Assembly: GCF_023897065.1 (NCBI RefSeq)
Contig: NZ_JAMHIV010000020.1
Location: 1 to 64,000, forward strand
Source of the DNA: Crossiella sp. SN42
GTDB taxonomy: Bacteria > Actinomycetota > Actinomycetes > Mycobacteriales > Pseudonocardiaceae
DNA length: 64,000 nucleotides
Reading direction: 5' to 3'
The translations under genes were made by a program, and so were the position numbers. Under the pieces are notes generated by a model. That model searched no databases. It was not told where the DNA came from and saw nothing but the letters and a program-made list of their open reading frames with translations. Positions 62,726-64,000 of this stretch are shown here, one piece after another (positions within the stretch are counted from its first letter, which is position 1; each line of letters begins with the position of its first letter).

Positions 62726-63634
62726 CTAGACGGCCGCCCCGTCCTCCGTCAGCTCCGCCACCACCTGCTCGCACAGCTCGTGCGTCCGCAGCGCGTCCCG
62801 CAGGTCCGGTAGCTCGCCCGCCAGGAACGCCGTGCACGCCTGCTCGATCCCGCGCCGCCGCGCCACCGGCGCCCACCCGTCCTCCGCCAGCCGGGTCACC
62901 CGGCCGCCCTCGTGCCGGGTCACCTGGCCCAGGTCCGTCACCTCGACCTTCACCCCGCCGCCGGTGACCTCCAGCCGTTCCTGCTTGGCCCCGGCCCGCC
63001 GGTGCATGGTGCCGATCGCGGTGAACCCGCCGCCTACCACGGTCAGGCTGACCTGTTCGAGCTCGCCCTCGGTGACCACACCGGCGACCAAAGTTCGCTC
63101 GATCGGGCCCGGGGCCAGGAAGCGCAGGGTGTCCACCACGTGGATGAAGTCGTCGAAGACGATCTCGCGCACCCCGCCGCTTCCGCCGTCCTGGTTCTTC
63201 TGCAACACCACCAGGTCCCGTGGCCCGCGCGCGGCCTCGGTGTAGGCGGGCACGTGACGGCGGTTGAACCCGACCATGAGCGGCACCGCGAGCCGCTCGG
63301 CCAGCTCCACCAGTTCTCGCGCCCCGGCCAGGCTGTCGTCGAGGGGTTTGTCCACGTAGGTCGGCACCCCGGCGGCCAGCAACCGGCGCACCGTTTCCGC
63401 GTGCGCGGCGGTTGGCACGTGCACGAACGCCGCGTCAAGTCCGTGTGCCAGCAACTCACCCAGATCGGTGAACCGCCGCTGTTCGGGAACCCGGTACTGA
63501 TCGGCGACCTCGGCCAGCCGTGCCGGGTTCCTGGTCATCAGGTGCAGGTCCAGCCCCGCCCGGGCCGTGATCGTGGGCAGGTACGCCTTCCGCGCGATGT
63601 CGCCCAACCCGATCACCGCGACCTTGCCCGCCAA
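62726..63634 (-). CDS. Gfo/Idh/MocA-family NAD(P)-dependent oxidoreductase
   Basis: 302 residues from TTG 63634, preceded by GGGAGG. The Rossmann fold is KVAVIGLGDIARKAYLP. The catalytic block is YVDKPLDDSLAGARELVELAE, with the EKP-type lysine, and VGFNRRHVPAYTEA and DDFIHVVDTLRFL follow. Family members oxidise or reduce sugars, inositols or related polyols. It overlaps the upstream partial gene by 22 nt, so the two are co-transcribed. The substrate is unknown. Confidence 0.88.
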   Translation of the reverse strand: MAGKVAVIGLGDIARKAYLPTITARAGLDLHLMTRNPARLAEVADQYRVPEQRRFTDLGELLAHGLDAAFVHVPTAAHAETVRRLLAAGVPTYVDKPLDDSLAGARELVELAERLAVPLMVGFNRRHVPAYTEAARGPRDLVVLQKNQDGGSGGVREIVFDDFIHVVDTLRFLAPGPIERTLVAGVVTEGELEQVSLTVVGGGFTAIGTMHRRAGAKQERLEVTGGGVKVEVTDLGQVTRHEGGRVTRLAEDGWAPVARRRGIEQACTAFLAGELPDLRDALRTHELCEQVVAELTEDGAAV

Positions 63635-64000
63635 CCCGGCCTCCCGTCCTTGGTCCGGCCGGGCGCGGCAAGGGACACCGGAACGGCACGGAGTTCGCGG
63701 ATCCCCAGCCGAGCCCGCCAGCGCAGCTCGTCCTCCTCCCCGGCCAACAGCACATCACACGCCAGCACCGCCCGGACCGCCGCCTCCGCGACCACCCCGG
63801 CGACCCCCGTGCTCCCGGCCCCGCCGTGCAGCACCTCCCGGACCACCCCGGCCAGCACCCGCGGATCGCGGCGCAGCACCGCCAGTTGTTGCGGGCAGCC
63901 GAGCAGCGTGAGCAGCGCACCGGTGATCAGGTCCACGATCCGGGCGTACCCGGCGACCACCTCCACCGCGGACACCCGCGCCGTGCCCTGGTGCGCGGCC
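63613..64000 (-). pseudogene. C-terminal part of a degenerate cytochrome P450-like protein (partial)
   Basis: The reading frame continues past the window edge. The visible 129 or so residues begin TARVSAVEVVAGYARIVDLITGALL split by the I-helix and continue LLGCPQQLAVLRRDPRVLAGVVREVLHGG. They resemble the P450 I-helix and following K-helix region (LVAGHETTVNLI, LLTHPDQLALLRADP, VEELLR). The acidic/Thr pair of the I-helix is lost (AGYARI). There is no FGHGxHxCLG heme loop, the sequence jumping to RARLGIRELRAVPVSLA, which recalls the last P450 helix and strand. It looks like a heme-less remnant or a repurposed P450 fold. The assignment is by eye only. Confidence 0.42.

Overview
The window is one continuous high-GC stretch (roughly 70% G+C, many GTG and some TTG starts, frequent 4-nt start/stop overlaps) from an actinomycete chromosome. 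The gene order rsmB-rpe-ribD-ribE-ribBA-ribH-PH-domain protein matches the Mycobacterium/Pseudonocardiales arrangement. The SARP regulator, DUF3558 lipoproteins, a DasR-type chitin site and the lipid PKS genes fit a Pseudonocardiaceae-like organism (Crossiella, Saccharothrix or Amycolatopsis relatives). That placement is inference. I see no rRNA, tRNA, CRISPR array, transposase or phage gene.

Left part (1-12852): the end of rsmB, then a four-gene segment (StyA-like flavin monooxygenase, GT87 mannosyltransferase, an orphan response regulator with a degenerate receiver, an amino-acid permease) sitting between rsmB and rpe. The riboflavin operon follows with almost every junction overlapping, then an alpha/beta hydrolase, a Tat/lipoprotein Rieske protein and a SARP/NB-ARC regulator.

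12857-19904 is a seven-gene minus-strand operon: XRE regulator, ImmA/IrrE metallopeptidase, MAB_1171c-type membrane protein, SAM methyltransferase, two tandem His-rich Tat-exported CehA/McbA-type PHP metallohydrolases and a small unknown protein. 20354-21955 holds a small helical protein and two duplicated DUF3558 lipoproteins. A chitin-active LPMO follows at 21996-22625 with a DasR-like operator.

22747-43490 is the most interesting region. Two very large proteins form a PUFA-synthase-like iterative PKS. PKS A has a PfaD-like enoyl reductase, KS, AT, two ACPs and a KR. PKS B has a KS, AT, DH and PPTase. With a discrete ACP, an alpha/beta hydrolase, a GT1 glycosyltransferase and a zinc-ribbon methyltransferase they form one tightly coupled six-gene operon. 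Two more paralogous methyltransferases lie downstream, separated by four unrelated genes. The likely product is a glycosylated, perhaps methylated, reduced or polyunsaturated lipid. The operon promoter has two 17-bp palindromes 22 bp apart. A 13-bp palindrome (GTCCACWGTGGAC) occurs five times in and just upstream of these PKS genes.

Right part (44347-64000): a dihydrolipoamide-dehydrogenase-like flavoprotein, DnaA-box-like sites, a degenerate tandem-repeat spacer, ilvD, a PNPOx-like protein, a WYL regulator, RidA, a 1225-residue NACHT NTPase (candidate phage defence), idi, a GH105 hydrolase beside the remnant of a second secreted protein, a bifunctional PBP, a secreted S8 protease, an M55 aminopeptidase, an MBL hydrolase, another degenerate-repeat spacer, a Gfo/Idh/MocA oxidoreductase and the 3' part of a degenerate P450-like gene.
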